The notes under the pieces were generated by a model. It worked only from the letters and a program-made list of their open reading frames with translations. It did no database searches and had not been told where the DNA came from. Position numbers and translations under genes: made by a program. Below are positions 20,226 through 29,065 of a stretch of 64,000 nt of DNA, in pieces. Source of the DNA: Pseudomonadota bacterium (GTDB lineage: Bacteria; Myxococcota_A; Polyangia; Haliangiales; Haliangiaceae); contig JAKSDA010000462.1 in the NCBI GenBank assembly GCA_022360315.1, positions 55,503 to 119,502 on the forward strand, read 5' to 3'. The stretch's first letter is position 1, and the number at the start of each line of letters is the position of its first letter.

Positions 20226-22553
20226 ATGGACAGAGACGAGCTTCTCCGCCAACTCATGGGCACGTTTCTCGACGAGCTCGATGAGCACGTCGAGACCATC
20301 AATCAGGTGGTCCTGGCGGTCGAGGCGGGCAGTCGTTCCGGTGGACGAGACACCGCAACAGTGATCTTTCGCAGTGTCCACAGTCTCAAAGGCGCAGCCC
20401 GTGCAGTGGACATAAGCGTGGTCGAGACCGCATGCCATCGCCTCGAAGAGCTGCTCAGCCCCCTGCGCGAAGGGGAGGCCGAGCTCGATACGGCGATCTG
20501 CGCGGTTCTATTTGCCGCTGCTGATGCCTTTGCCGATGTCAGCCAACGCATGCGCAGAGGCATTTCTCTGGCCGACGCGCCGGTTCAAGAGCTGCTCTTG
20601 CAGCTCGACGCCGCTCTGATGCAAGACCGGGCCGGCGAGGCAACCACCCGGGCTCCTGGCCACGAGCGGATGACCGACGTGCCAAGAGCCGACGGACCCG
20701 GCACCGTCAGCGAGTCGGAGCTCATGGCCGCGCTCGAGGATATAGCAGCTCTCGGCGCGCCGGTCGCGTTTGCCAGACCGCAAGAGTCGGCGGACTCGCC
20801 CGGTCAGAGCGAAAGTATATCGTCCAGTGCCGCCGAAACCCGCGACAGGCGAGAATCGCTCTTCGAGCCCACTGTACGGGTCTCGGCTGCCAAACTCGAT
20901 GCGCTCCTCACCCGCACCGGCGAGCTATTGGTGTCGGTCCGCAGAGCTGAAGTACTCAGGCAGGAGCTGATGTCGCTCCTGGAGCTGGTGAGTGAGTGGC
21001 AACATTCACTGCTAATGGCTCCGCGCGATGGCCGTGCCGGCACCGCGGACGTGCCCATGGCAGCGCTGCAAAGCAGCCTCCATACACTCTCGGCACGGCT
21101 CGAGGCGCTCAATGCAGCCGCGTTGCACGATTTTCGCTCGATCGAACAAGCCGCGTCGGAGGTTAACGACGAGGTTCACCTCCTCAGACTCCTACCCTTC
21201 GGTTCCGCCTGCCGCGGTCTGGACCGGGTGGTGCGGGACCTCGCCGCAGCGAGTAACAAACGAGCCGTACTCAGCCTCGACGGGGCTAACGTGGAAATCG
21301 ACCGAAGCGTTCTGGAAGGGCTGCGGTCTCCATTGCTCCATCTTTTGCGCAACGCGGTCGAACACGGGATCGAGCCCGCCCCGGAACGAATCCGCGCCGG
21401 CAAAAGCGACGTCGCCCATATCGTCATCGCGGCGTCTCTGCGCGGAGCTCAAGTCGAGGTCATGGTCGGTGACGACGGCCGCGGTCTGGACTTCGAACAG
21501 ATCCGCAAACAGGCGCTAGAACGCGGCCTGCCGGTCTCGGATCAACCGCACGAACTGATCCAGCACATCTTCTCGACCGGCTTTTCTACCGCGCCGGTGA
21601 TCACCCGAGTATCCGGCCGCGGGGTGGGACTCGATATCGTCAAACACCAGGTGGAAACCCTGCACGGCTCGATTCGAGTATTTACCGAGCCGGACGTCGG
21701 GACCCGGTTCGTCATCACCATGCCACTGACCCTGACCACGATCCATGTGCTCTTGGTGCGCATCGGCAACCAGCGAGTGGCACTTCCCATTACCGGTGTT
21801 GTCGATCTCGTGCGCATGGGCAGCAGCGATGTCATCCCTGCCACTGGACAGCAGACCTTTCTGTTTCAGGGTACGCCGGTTCCGGTGGTCTCGCTCGCTG
21901 CACTCATGGGGCTGGGCCGCCAGCAGATACCCACCACTGGCAAGATACCGGCCGCTGTGATCGCTGGCGAGGGGAGCATGGCGGCACTCGTCGTCGACGA
22001 ACTGCTCAGCGAACAGGAAATCGTGGTCAAGAATTTGGGTCCACGTATTCGGCATGTTCGCTATGTTGCCGGGTGCACCATTTTGCAGGATGGTGAAGTC
22101 GCCCTCGTGCTCAACGTCGCCGAATTGGTTGCAGCCGCAATGAATCGAGATGTCGAATTTACCCTGACTCGACCGGTCGCGCGTCGAACTCGCCGTATTC
22201 TGGTCGCCGACGATTCGGTGACCAGCAGAACATTGGAGAAGACGATCCTCGAGAACGCCGGATATGAGGTATTGACGGCCAGCGACGGGATGGCAGCATG
22301 GGAGGCACTGCAGCGGGACGGTGAGGTCGATGCCGTGATCGCCGACGTCGAGATGCCGCGTATGGACGGATTTGCCCTCACCGAGGCTGTGCGGGCCTCC
22401 GCCACTCTGCGCCAGCTACCGGTGATACTGTTGACCAGCCTCGACAGAGAGCACGATCGAGAGCGAGGAGTCGAAATGGGGGCAAATGCCTACCTGGTAA
22501 AAAGTGTATTCGACCAGAGTGAATTGCTCGAAGTCATTCGGCGCATTCTGTGA
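20226..22553 (+). CDS. Hybrid CheA histidine kinase with receiver domain
   Basis: This 775-aa kinase has an Hpt domain (His52 in VHSLKGAARA), a dimerisation region, an HATPase domain (NAVEHGIEP..., GDDGRGLD, GVGLDIVKH), a CheW-like domain and a C-terminal receiver (Asp in VIADVEMPRMDGF). It lacks P2-type CheY-binding features that I can recognise. The architecture is like FrzE or other CheA-CheY fusions of Myxococcota. It is the last gene of the operon and phosphorylates its own receiver or that of other regulators. The separate receiver-phosphatase at 14791-16305 is a candidate target by proximity. Confidence 0.92.
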   Translation: MDRDELLRQLMGTFLDELDEHVETINQVVLAVEAGSRSGGRDTATVIFRSVHSLKGAARAVDISVVETACHRLEELLSPLREGEAELDTAICAVLFAAADAFADVSQRMRRGISLADAPVQELLLQLDAALMQDRAGEATTRAPGHERMTDVPRADGPGTVSESELMAALEDIAALGAPVAFARPQESADSPGQSESISSSAAETRDRRESLFEPTVRVSAAKLDALLTRTGELLVSVRRAEVLRQELMSLLELVSEWQHSLLMAPRDGRAGTADVPMAALQSSLHTLSARLEALNAAALHDFRSIEQAASEVNDEVHLLRLLPFGSACRGLDRVVRDLAAASNKRAVLSLDGANVEIDRSVLEGLRSPLLHLLRNAVEHGIEPAPERIRAGKSDVAHIVIAASLRGAQVEVMVGDDGRGLDFEQIRKQALERGLPVSDQPHELIQHIFSTGFSTAPVITRVSGRGVGLDIVKHQVETLHGSIRVFTEPDVGTRFVITMPLTLTTIHVLLVRIGNQRVALPITGVVDLVRMGSSDVIPATGQQTFLFQGTPVPVVSLAALMGLGRQQIPTTGKIPAAVIAGEGSMAALVVDELLSEQEIVVKNLGPRIRHVRYVAGCTILQDGEVALVLNVAELVAAAMNRDVEFTLTRPVARRTRRILVADDSVTSRTLEKTILENAGYEVLTASDGMAAWEALQRDGEVDAVIADVEMPRMDGFALTEAVRASATLRQLPVILLTSLDREHDRERGVEMGANAYLVKSVFDQSELLEVIRRIL

Positions 22554-22589
22554 TCGGAACCGCAGCAGATGATGGGTGAATAATGCCGG

Positions 22590-22865
22590 CTAATGCCCTT
22601 TAAGAATATCAATCGCGCGCTGTGATGAGCCCCGGGCCAGCCGGAGATGGATGCGAGTAGAGGCCAGACGAGCCGTGATCCCGACTAATCCAGGCGTTTG
22701 GGCAATTTCGCTCAAAATCTGCAATGCCTGTTCATCGGAGAAGCTCGCACGGCCGTACAAGCCCAATTTACTCGCGGCCATCGAGACAGTTTCCGTAGCG
22801 TTTTCATCGCCGAGAGCTGGGCGAAACATATCGACGAGCTCGCTATGAGAGACTCCCTGACTCAC
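22590..22865 (-). CDS. Small conserved-looking protein of unknown function downstream of the FIST gene
   Basis: A 91-aa mostly helical protein with no signal peptide or cysteine motif. It begins with GTG overlapping the stop TGA of the FIST gene (GTGA), so the two are translationally coupled. The pattern PGLVGITARLASTRIHLRL near the C-terminus looks like a folded helix pair. I do not recognise the family. It sits between the chemosensory operon (convergent) and the FIST gene, and a role as a partner or output adaptor of FIST is an inference. Confidence 0.6.
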   Translation of the reverse strand: MSQGVSHSELVDMFRPALGDENATETVSMAASKLGLYGRASFSDEQALQILSEIAQTPGLVGITARLASTRIHLRLARGSSQRAIDILKGH

Positions 22866-24049
22866 CTGCCGAACGTTACTACCACGGTCGTGGTATTATG
22901 AAAACCTGACATTTCCCCGATCTCCATCGCAATTTCACCGTAGGTTTCGAACCCAGCAAGCGGCGCACCACCCAGCTCTTCACGCATTGCTTCGACCGCT
23001 GCACCAAACTCGTCCTTGAGGATAGTCTTGCGACAACTACAGTCGAAGACAACCGCGCCGGCGATCTCGTGAGCGCCCAGGTTACCGCGGGAACGGCGTA
23101 CCGCCTCCCGGGCGCTTTCGATCTGTCGCGAATTTACACTCTCCATGACTCTGAGAACCGTATTTTCTGGAATTCCGCATGCAAAATGCAGCGACCCGTC
23201 ATCTCCTTTGGCCATCGGGACACGCACTTTGTATTCATCGCCGAGCTTCAGACCTGCTTCAAATCGGTTGAGGTAATCGAAAACCTCTTCTGACGTCGTG
23301 AGGTTCGATATATCGATCCCCAGCTCGACGACCCGCGCTGCCGTGGCCTCGGTCCACGCTTGCCAGGCCGGCTTGCCCTGGATCTCGTAGACGACATTCT
23401 TTTCGGCGCGGGTGACCTTGAGCGGATCGGACAGTGGGGTGTGGCCGTGGCAGACACCTATACCGATTGGAGTCTTGGAGTGGATCACCGCGATGACGAC
23501 AGCATTCGACTCGACCTGTGACCCCAGGCCAACCCACGTTTTTTTCATGGCCAGTCCATCGGCAGCAGCACCGCCCGCCAGCCGGACGTTCTCACCCAGG
23601 AGAGCCGATGCGAGCAGGGTCGCCTCCTCTGCGTTGCCAGACAGCGGATCGAGTAGAATCAATGCCGTGTGGTGTGGATACCCTTCTCGGGGGTCGGCGA
23701 GTCCCCGTACCATCTTCTCGATAATCGATTCGAGATTGTCGCTCAGTCCCAAGCCAATGCGCGCATCAATCTGGAAATCGCCACTCAGCGCCCAGGCCAC
23801 GACTGCCCCCTGGCTTTCGCCACGCTCGGTGAATTCCCCAGCGGTCGTGGAGCCCAGGATTGTCGTCTGCGGAAATAGCGTCTGCACAGCGGGCTGAAGC
23901 TCGGCCAGATTCTGCTCGACCGATGCAAAGATCATCAGCAGAGCAGGAGTCTTATCTTGTAGCTGTGATTTCAACGCTCCAGCGAGTTTGCCGGCCACAT
24001 TTGCGGGGTCGGTACCACGTGCAGAAGCAGTAGCGATGATTGGCTTCAT
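22862..24049 (-). CDS. FIST N- and C-domain sensory protein
   Basis: A 395-aa cytoplasmic protein composed of a FIST N-terminal domain (about residues 25-220, with ILGSTTAGEFTERGE and LAGGAAADGL) and a FIST C-terminal domain (about 230-375, ending FETYGEIA). FIST proteins are ligand sensors usually found fused to or next to signalling modules; this one has no fused output. Its placement facing the end of the CheA gene suggests it supplies input to the chemosensory system. The ATG follows a GAGGGG. An identical gene-level partner is the 91-aa protein downstream. Confidence 0.85.
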   Translation of the reverse strand: MKPIIATASARGTDPANVAGKLAGALKSQLQDKTPALLMIFASVEQNLAELQPAVQTLFPQTTILGSTTAGEFTERGESQGAVVAWALSGDFQIDARIGLGLSDNLESIIEKMVRGLADPREGYPHHTALILLDPLSGNAEEATLLASALLGENVRLAGGAAADGLAMKKTWVGLGSQVESNAVVIAVIHSKTPIGIGVCHGHTPLSDPLKVTRAEKNVVYEIQGKPAWQAWTEATAARVVELGIDISNLTTSEEVFDYLNRFEAGLKLGDEYKVRVPMAKGDDGSLHFACGIPENTVLRVMESVNSRQIESAREAVRRSRGNLGAHEIAGAVVFDCSCRKTILKDEFGAAVEAMREELGGAPLAGFETYGEIAMEIGEMSGFHNTTTVVVTFGR

Positions 24050-24093
24050 GTCCCCTCTTGCGTCATCGTCATTGGCGCAACCATGATATCACT

Positions 24094-24143
24094 TTGAATA
24101 CGCAGGCAAGAAGATTACTTGAATACGCAGGCAAGAAGATTAC
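24094..24143. repeat. 25-bp perfect tandem duplication
   Basis: Two exact adjacent copies of a 25-bp unit beginning TTGAATACGCAGG occupy 24094-24118 and 24119-24143. They lie between the divergent FIST and helix-hairpin-helix genes, in the promoter area of both. This may be a recent slippage duplication or a repeated binding site. Confidence 0.85.
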
Positions 24144-24220
24144 GCGAGTAAGCCGGGGCTATCGCCACGGCCTATGAGTACATTTGGCACAAGTTATGCC
24201 TTGCTAATCCATTACATGCC

Positions 24221-25024
24221 ATGTCTGACGAGCAAAAGAGCGATTTTGGCGCAAGAATTGCGGCACTACCTCAACTGAACGCAATCCTCGCGCAGCGTGT
24301 AATCGACGCAGGGATCTCGACGCTCGAGGATCTCGAGTGTGCGGCGTACGACGGACGTCTGGAGCGCATCTCTGGTTTTGGCGCAAAACGTATCGAGCAG
24401 GTCCGGCGGGAGCTCGACCGCCAATTGAGTCACACTGCGCGTCCGACGCCAGGTTTGCCGCGGCCATCTGTCGCGACCTTATTGGCGATTGACGCCGAGT
24501 ACCGCCAACTGGCAGCCATGAGTCTTCTGCCGAGAATTGCGCCGCGGCGTTTTAATCCCGAGCATCGCGCGTGGCTGCCCATCTGGCACACCATGAGGGA
24601 TGGCTGGTCGTTCACTGTCATGTACTCGAACACTGCCCAGGCATTTGCAGTGGGCAAGCGTCGTGATTGGACGATCATCGTCTATCAGCGCGACGGCGCA
24701 GAGGATCACTGCACAGTAGTTACCGAGTACCGGGGTCCGCTCGAGCGGCGCCGTGTGGTGCGAGGCCGCGAGGAGGAGTGCGAGGCGTGGTACGGTACGC
24801 AGTCAATCTCGCCCGAAGTGCGGGTATGGGCCCACAAACTGTCCGAATGGCTGTCTAGCCGAGATAGTGCGCTACTCGACGAAGAGCGGCGGGACGCAGA
24901 AAGTCGGCCACGTAGACATGCCCCTCCGGTGCACCCTGCCAGCGTGGGAGGTGGAGCCGCCAAAAGAGGCGGTAACGCTGCAGGGCGGCCGAGACTTCAT
25001 CCGGAGCTCTCGCTTTTTCGATAG
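24221..25024 (+). CDS. Helix-hairpin-helix domain protein
   Basis: This 267-aa protein carries an N-terminal DNA-binding helix-hairpin-helix region (about residues 12-68: LNAILAQRVIDAGISTLEDL and GRLERISGFGAKRIEQVRREL), like the HhH module of PolX or of HhH-containing DNA-binding proteins. Residues 85-215 form a separate domain with FTVMYSNTAQAFAVGK and WTIIVYQRDG, which I recognise only as the conserved partner of such HhH modules in myxobacteria-like genomes. The last 40 residues are Arg/Pro/His-rich and overlap an antisense ORF, so the true end may be disordered. Function unknown; DNA binding is likely. Confidence 0.65.
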   Translation: MSDEQKSDFGARIAALPQLNAILAQRVIDAGISTLEDLECAAYDGRLERISGFGAKRIEQVRRELDRQLSHTARPTPGLPRPSVATLLAIDAEYRQLAAMSLLPRIAPRRFNPEHRAWLPIWHTMRDGWSFTVMYSNTAQAFAVGKRRDWTIIVYQRDGAEDHCTVVTEYRGPLERRRVVRGREEECEAWYGTQSISPEVRVWAHKLSEWLSSRDSALLDEERRDAESRPRRHAPPVHPASVGGGAAKRGGNAAGRPRLHPELSLFR

Positions 25025-25109
25025 CCGGCACGAGCTGCATCCATTCGGGGTCCCTTATCTCTCGAGCTTCGCCGGTCGATGTATGCAGGCTAAGAACCGC
25101 TCCCCGCAA
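24855..25109 (-). CDS. Possible small antisense gene
   Basis: An 84-aa ORF with balanced composition (VSAALQRYRLFWRLHLPRWQ, ending FLRPAALRRVAHYLG) on the opposite strand to the last 170 nt of the helix-hairpin-helix gene. It follows the large secreted-protein gene on the same strand and overlaps its end by 20 nt. Because the overlapped tail of the sense gene looks disordered, this ORF could be the real one, but it may be chance. No family recognised. Confidence 0.3.
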   Translation of the reverse strand: MRGAVLSLHTSTGEAREIRDPEWMQLVPAIEKARAPDEVSAALQRYRLFWRLHLPRWQGAPEGHVYVADFLRPAALRRVAHYLG

Positions 25110-26766
25110 GTAAGTGCCCAGTAGGGTCGCGGTACTTAGGATAGACGATGTGCTCGACTGTGCCGTCGTCGATTGGAGTATCGTGGCAGCCGTGGTCGTC
25201 GATAAAGACTCGAACCCCTATTTTGCACGTGTATACCTCGCTGGTATTGCCCGACTGATCCGATACGGTGAAATCGACCCGGTAGACCCGGCCATTGCCA
25301 TACGGATCTCGCTGGTTGCGGATGCGGAATCGGCTACTGTCGACGATCTCGATGTCGCCGTCGGGATCATCAATGCCGTAAATGTCCGGCTCGTCGCTGG
25401 AGATCGACACGATTTGACCGAAGCGATTGATCTCCAGTTTCCTGTCGCAGTTGTCCGATTCGATCGCCGCGCAATCCGACAGCTGGTATTCATACATTTT
25501 GTAATCGCGAGGATAAGACATCAAAATCATCTCGCTCACCACTGCGGTCGGGGCGGTGGCATCGATGACTGTGAGTCCAGCGCTGCACGTCGCACTGGCG
25601 CCGGACTCATCGGTCACGGTCAAAGTCACGCCGTGATCGCCGAGGCCGTATGAACAACCAGGATCTTCGCTGACCACAATCTCGTCACCGTCGGGGTCGA
25701 ACGAACCAGCGTCGATCGACCCGCACGCCGAGCACGAGTCGTCGACCTCCAGGACCACATCCTCACAGACGGCGATCGGTCTCGCGTTGCCAGAGCACGG
25801 TTGCAAACGCCAGATTATCGATTCTTCGTTGGTAAAGTAATATGAGCGCCCGTCGTTCGAAAAAACCCCGCCAACCGTATGCAATCGGACATTGATCGGC
25901 ATTCCCCATACCACCGCTTCGACACGTCCGTCGGGGAATAAACGGAGTACCCGATTGCCGCTCGGATGATACAGTGCATCGCCAAAGGGCGAGTCGGGCG
26001 GCGCAAAACTGCCCTCTTCGCCGCCGGTAAACTCGCTGTCGTAGGGATACGGCAAGATAACCGAGCCACTTGGGGCAATGCGGTACACGCCGGGAGCCGA
26101 CTGCTGCACAGCATACAATCCCAGCGCAAAACTCGACCCCGTTGCTGGAATGGCAAGATCGGTAACCCACTCGGGAAAGTTGAAGGCTATGTCTTTCAGC
26201 GTCCCTTCGCGATTCACCCGTGTCACCTTGCCACCAGTCCAGCTACTCACATAAAGAGCCGGAACGCCGTCGCTTATGTCGCCAAAAATGATGCCTTCAC
26301 AGTTTGGATAATCGGCTACTTTTTCGACCTGTCCATCGGGATAAATACGCCAGATATCGTTGCTGCTTACAGTATCACATGCGTAGAGTAGATCCTCGTA
26401 TGCGTACTCGAGGTAGGCCGTCGATGGAAAATATACCGAACCCGGTTCTACCAGCCAGTTGACAAAGTTGCCGTCCATGTCGAGGCGTCCAATCCCTCCA
26501 GCAGCGACTCCGGTCGTGAAGAGTAACCCTTCTTGGCCTGGGCTCGGCGCATACGCACCACGGGCAACCTCGAGGTCGATGAGAGAAGCGGCACCAGTCG
26601 TACCTGTATCAAAAAATCGTGTTACCCGAAAATCCGATATCGCCGAGATTCCCTGTTCCGAAAGACACGTTGCATCAGCATTGCTGGACACCACTAGACT
26701 GTTATCACATCCGAAATACAAACCCAATATCACAGTGAACCAGGTCGATCCGCGCAATTTGGACAA
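25090..26766 (-). CDS. Secreted/lipoprotein-like beta-propeller protein with HYR/PKD-like domain
   Basis: This protein of about 558 aa is exported: a short N-terminus leads into a hydrophobic stretch ending LGLYFGC, a weak lipobox. Residues 40-310 contain repeated blades of the SMP-30/NHL kind (GRLDMDGNFVNWLVEPGS, DIWRIYPDGQVEKVADYP, VYRIAPSGSVI, RVLRLFPDGRVEAV). A Cys-rich segment with HYR-like sequence follows (VTLTVTDESGASATC, APTAVVSE, VDFTVSDQSGNTSE). The TTG at 26766 is chosen because AAGGAGA lies at ideal spacing; the frame is open to a TTG at 26793. Function unknown; surface binding or adhesion is possible. Confidence 0.65.
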   Translation of the reverse strand: MSKLRGSTWFTVILGLYFGCDNSLVVSSNADATCLSEQGISAISDFRVTRFFDTGTTGAASLIDLEVARGAYAPSPGQEGLLFTTGVAAGGIGRLDMDGNFVNWLVEPGSVYFPSTAYLEYAYEDLLYACDTVSSNDIWRIYPDGQVEKVADYPNCEGIIFGDISDGVPALYVSSWTGGKVTRVNREGTLKDIAFNFPEWVTDLAIPATGSSFALGLYAVQQSAPGVYRIAPSGSVILPYPYDSEFTGGEEGSFAPPDSPFGDALYHPSGNRVLRLFPDGRVEAVVWGMPINVRLHTVGGVFSNDGRSYYFTNEESIIWRLQPCSGNARPIAVCEDVVLEVDDSCSACGSIDAGSFDPDGDEIVVSEDPGCSYGLGDHGVTLTVTDESGASATCSAGLTVIDATAPTAVVSEMILMSYPRDYKMYEYQLSDCAAIESDNCDRKLEINRFGQIVSISSDEPDIYGIDDPDGDIEIVDSSRFRIRNQRDPYGNGRVYRVDFTVSDQSGNTSEVYTCKIGVRVFIDDHGCHDTPIDDGTVEHIVYPKYRDPTGHLLAGSGS

Positions 26767-27002
26767 ATTGCATTCTCCTTTCTCGTGCCCCAATAAGGCC
26801 TTGTCGTGTTCGGCCCCTGGCCTGATACAGGACCCCGAAGTCGCCCAAACACAGCTGCACTGACCGTGCCAGCCGCTAATTACCCTGCCGTGGCTAGCAA
26901 GGGTCTAGATCTATTGAGAGGGAGGAGAAAGCGGCGAGGTGCCGGCTGTGCGTCATGTGTGCTGCACACTGTGCGCAGCCGGACTGCACTGTGCCGACTG
27001 GA
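26767..27002. other. Intergenic region
   Basis: About 235 bp between the secreted protein gene and msrA on the same strand. It holds the Shine-Dalgarno of the propeller gene. No hairpin terminator or other feature stands out. Confidence 0.3.
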
Positions 27003-27698
27003 TTATCTGGCTGGTTGCCTGTCCTGTGGCTGCCCGGCTCGCAGCAGCTCGGGGAATTGTTTGCGCAGTTTTTTCACCTTGGGTTTTGCATTCAATTGAA
27101 TATAGAGCTCATGGGGATTCTGGCGGGCGTAGTCTTGATGGTGAGCTTCAGCGGGGTAAAACGTCCCCAGTCTTTCGAGCCTGGTCACGATCGGATCTTC
27201 GAATAGACCCGATCGGTCGAGCTGTTTTATGTAGGCGAGGGCCACACGCTTTTCGTCCTCATTGCCATAAAAAACCGCAGAGCGATAATGGGCCCCGACA
27301 TCCGGCCCCTGGCGATTCAACTGGGTGGGGTCATGGGTGGCGAAAAATACTTTGAGCAGGGTACCGTAGGTGATCGGGCCGGGATCGTAGGTCACCCGAA
27401 CTGCTTCGGCATGGCTGCTTTTTCCCCTGGAAACCACGCTGTAGTTGGCAGTTTCCCTGCTACCACCGCAATATCCCGATACCACATCGCTGACCCCTCC
27501 GAGTTCTTCGAACACGGACTCCACACACCAGAAACAACCGCCGGCAAAAACTGCTACACGCTGTGGACCCTGTACTCTGGGTAGATCGACCTCGGGGTCG
27601 GGAAACTGCCCGGGTCCGCGCGCAGTCTGTTTGCCCCGCGAGCACCCCGCCGCCGCAATCAGCACTGAGAATATGCAGATAGAGGGCCTCATCATCAT
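27003..27698 (-). CDS. msrA: Peptide-methionine (S)-S-oxide reductase, lipoprotein form
   Basis: MsrA repairs oxidised methionine in proteins. The catalytic motif GCFWC (Cys55) is present, with the family sequences VVSGYCGGS, NYSVVSRGKSSHAEAVRV, FFATHDPTQLNRQGPDVGAHY and EAHHQDY. In contrast to the cytoplasmic enzyme it starts with a lipoprotein signal, lipobox IAAAGC at residues 14-19, so it should be tethered in the envelope. Three consecutive ATGs open the gene. No msrB is adjacent. Confidence 0.93.
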   Translation of the reverse strand: MMMRPSICIFSVLIAAAGCSRGKQTARGPGQFPDPEVDLPRVQGPQRVAVFAGGCFWCVESVFEELGGVSDVVSGYCGGSRETANYSVVSRGKSSHAEAVRVTYDPGPITYGTLLKVFFATHDPTQLNRQGPDVGAHYRSAVFYGNEDEKRVALAYIKQLDRSGLFEDPIVTRLERLGTFYPAEAHHQDYARQNPHELYIQLNAKPKVKKLRKQFPELLRAGQPQDRQPAR

Positions 27699-27804
27699 AT
27701 AGCGACGCTATCTCAATTCGCCGCGGTATCAAAGGCACCAGATGGCACGGCGATCGGCCTTCTACACGCGTTCACGTTGAAAGAATAGCCGCGGTCAATC
27801 GCGC

Positions 27805-29004
27805 TCATAGCTCGAATGCCGCGGTCGCCCCCCAGCCGCGCGCGCCCATGGGCGAAACTCCGAGCCGCACATTCGCGACCGGGCCTGGCGCATCCCAGTT
27901 GCGAGTACCCGCCACGGCAAGCCCCAGGCCGGTAACGGTTCCACCGAGTAGAAAGACCGAGCCTGCCGACCCGTCGGTTTCGGCGGCGACAACTATAAGG
28001 GAGCCAGCGAGAATCCCCAATACTCCACCGGTATCAATGAGCAGGGTCCGGCCGCGACTCATCGGATACTTCCTGGAAATCAGACCGCCGAGCAGCAGGC
28101 CGGCATCGCCGGCGAGAACAATCGTCTCGATTTCGGGCTCGGTGTCGGCAATACCGTGAAAGAGCAACATCACAACTGTCGCCCACAAACCACCGGTGTT
28201 GGCCAATGCAACTGCCCCCGACGAAGGCGTCCAGGACGACGAGAGCAGTGCCCCGACGCCCAGGCCACCGAGCTGGGCGGCAACCGTGCGCCCGGCCTCG
28301 TCAGCACTCTCGGGTGGGCCATCATTGATCAGCAAGCTATTCCACAAGCCCCAATACAGGGCTGAATTATAGAGTTGGGACTGGCCCTGGGTGATGCCGC
28401 CCCGACTGAAATACAGAGACGCGCCCAGACTGGTGCCACCTCCGATCATGAGCGCCGCGGCAAGGCTGCGATCACCGTCGCCAGCGAGCATCTCGCGCAC
28501 ACCGTACCCGAGCAGCACTCCGTGGCCTGTCATGTTGAAGACAAACTCGGCCCGCGCCTGTAGAGAGGTCGGTTCAGAACCGCGAAAAATCGACTCCGAC
28601 TCATCGGACCGGTCAGATACGGCACCGTCCTGTTCAGTGGGCCGCTCGGGACGAACTCGAGAGGGCAAATCACTGTGGGTGTCGACCTCCAATACCCGGC
28701 GCGCTGCCTGTGCGGCTGCGGGATGGTCGGGGAAACGCCCGCTGATTTCCTGCAAAAGCTGCCTAGCTGCAACCGCTTTTCCCGCCATCAGCTGTGCAAA
28801 GGCTCGATCGTAGAGCTGCCACGCTTCGTCTGTCGTCGGGCTCGGATTGTTTTCGTCCGGATTCTGCTCACTCGAGCTCTGCCCGCTGCTTGGAGCATCT
28901 GGCTCGAGTTGGGCATATGCTGCATCGCCAGAGATGACCGCGAGGGCGACCGCGCACATCACCGACGCGATCCTTGCTCTGCGATGACAGCTGCTCGCGC
29001 TCAT
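27805..29004 (-). CDS. Exported membrane protein of unknown function with TPR-like segment
   Basis: This 399-aa protein has a signal peptide (about residues 10-31, cleaved near AYAQ), a Ser/Asn/Asp-rich linker, and a short TPR-like helix pair (AWQLYDRAFAQLMAGKAVAARQ, then FPDHPAAAQAARRVLE). The C-terminal 230 residues contain several Gly/Leu/Ala-rich hydrophobic stretches (LGGLGVGALLSSS, IETIVLAGDAGLLLGGLISRK) that look membrane-associated. The family is not recognised. It lies 61 nt downstream of the next upstream gene on the same strand and may share its transcript. Confidence 0.65.
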   Translation of the reverse strand: MSASSCHRRARIASVMCAVALAVISGDAAYAQLEPDAPSSGQSSSEQNPDENNPSPTTDEAWQLYDRAFAQLMAGKAVAARQLLQEISGRFPDHPAAAQAARRVLEVDTHSDLPSRVRPERPTEQDGAVSDRSDESESIFRGSEPTSLQARAEFVFNMTGHGVLLGYGVREMLAGDGDRSLAAALMIGGGTSLGASLYFSRGGITQGQSQLYNSALYWGLWNSLLINDGPPESADEAGRTVAAQLGGLGVGALLSSSWTPSSGAVALANTGGLWATVVMLLFHGIADTEPEIETIVLAGDAGLLLGGLISRKYPMSRGRTLLIDTGGVLGILAGSLIVVAAETDGSAGSVFLLGGTVTGLGLAVAGTRNWDAPGPVANVRLGVSPMGARGWGATAAFEL

Positions 29005-29065
29005 GATCCGACGATACTACGATCGGGTATCTCCAGTGAACAGGCCTGGCATCGCCGGGGAAACG

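Noticed and set aside
24094..24143. CRISPR-like repeat
   Set aside because: Only two copies, directly adjacent with no spacers.
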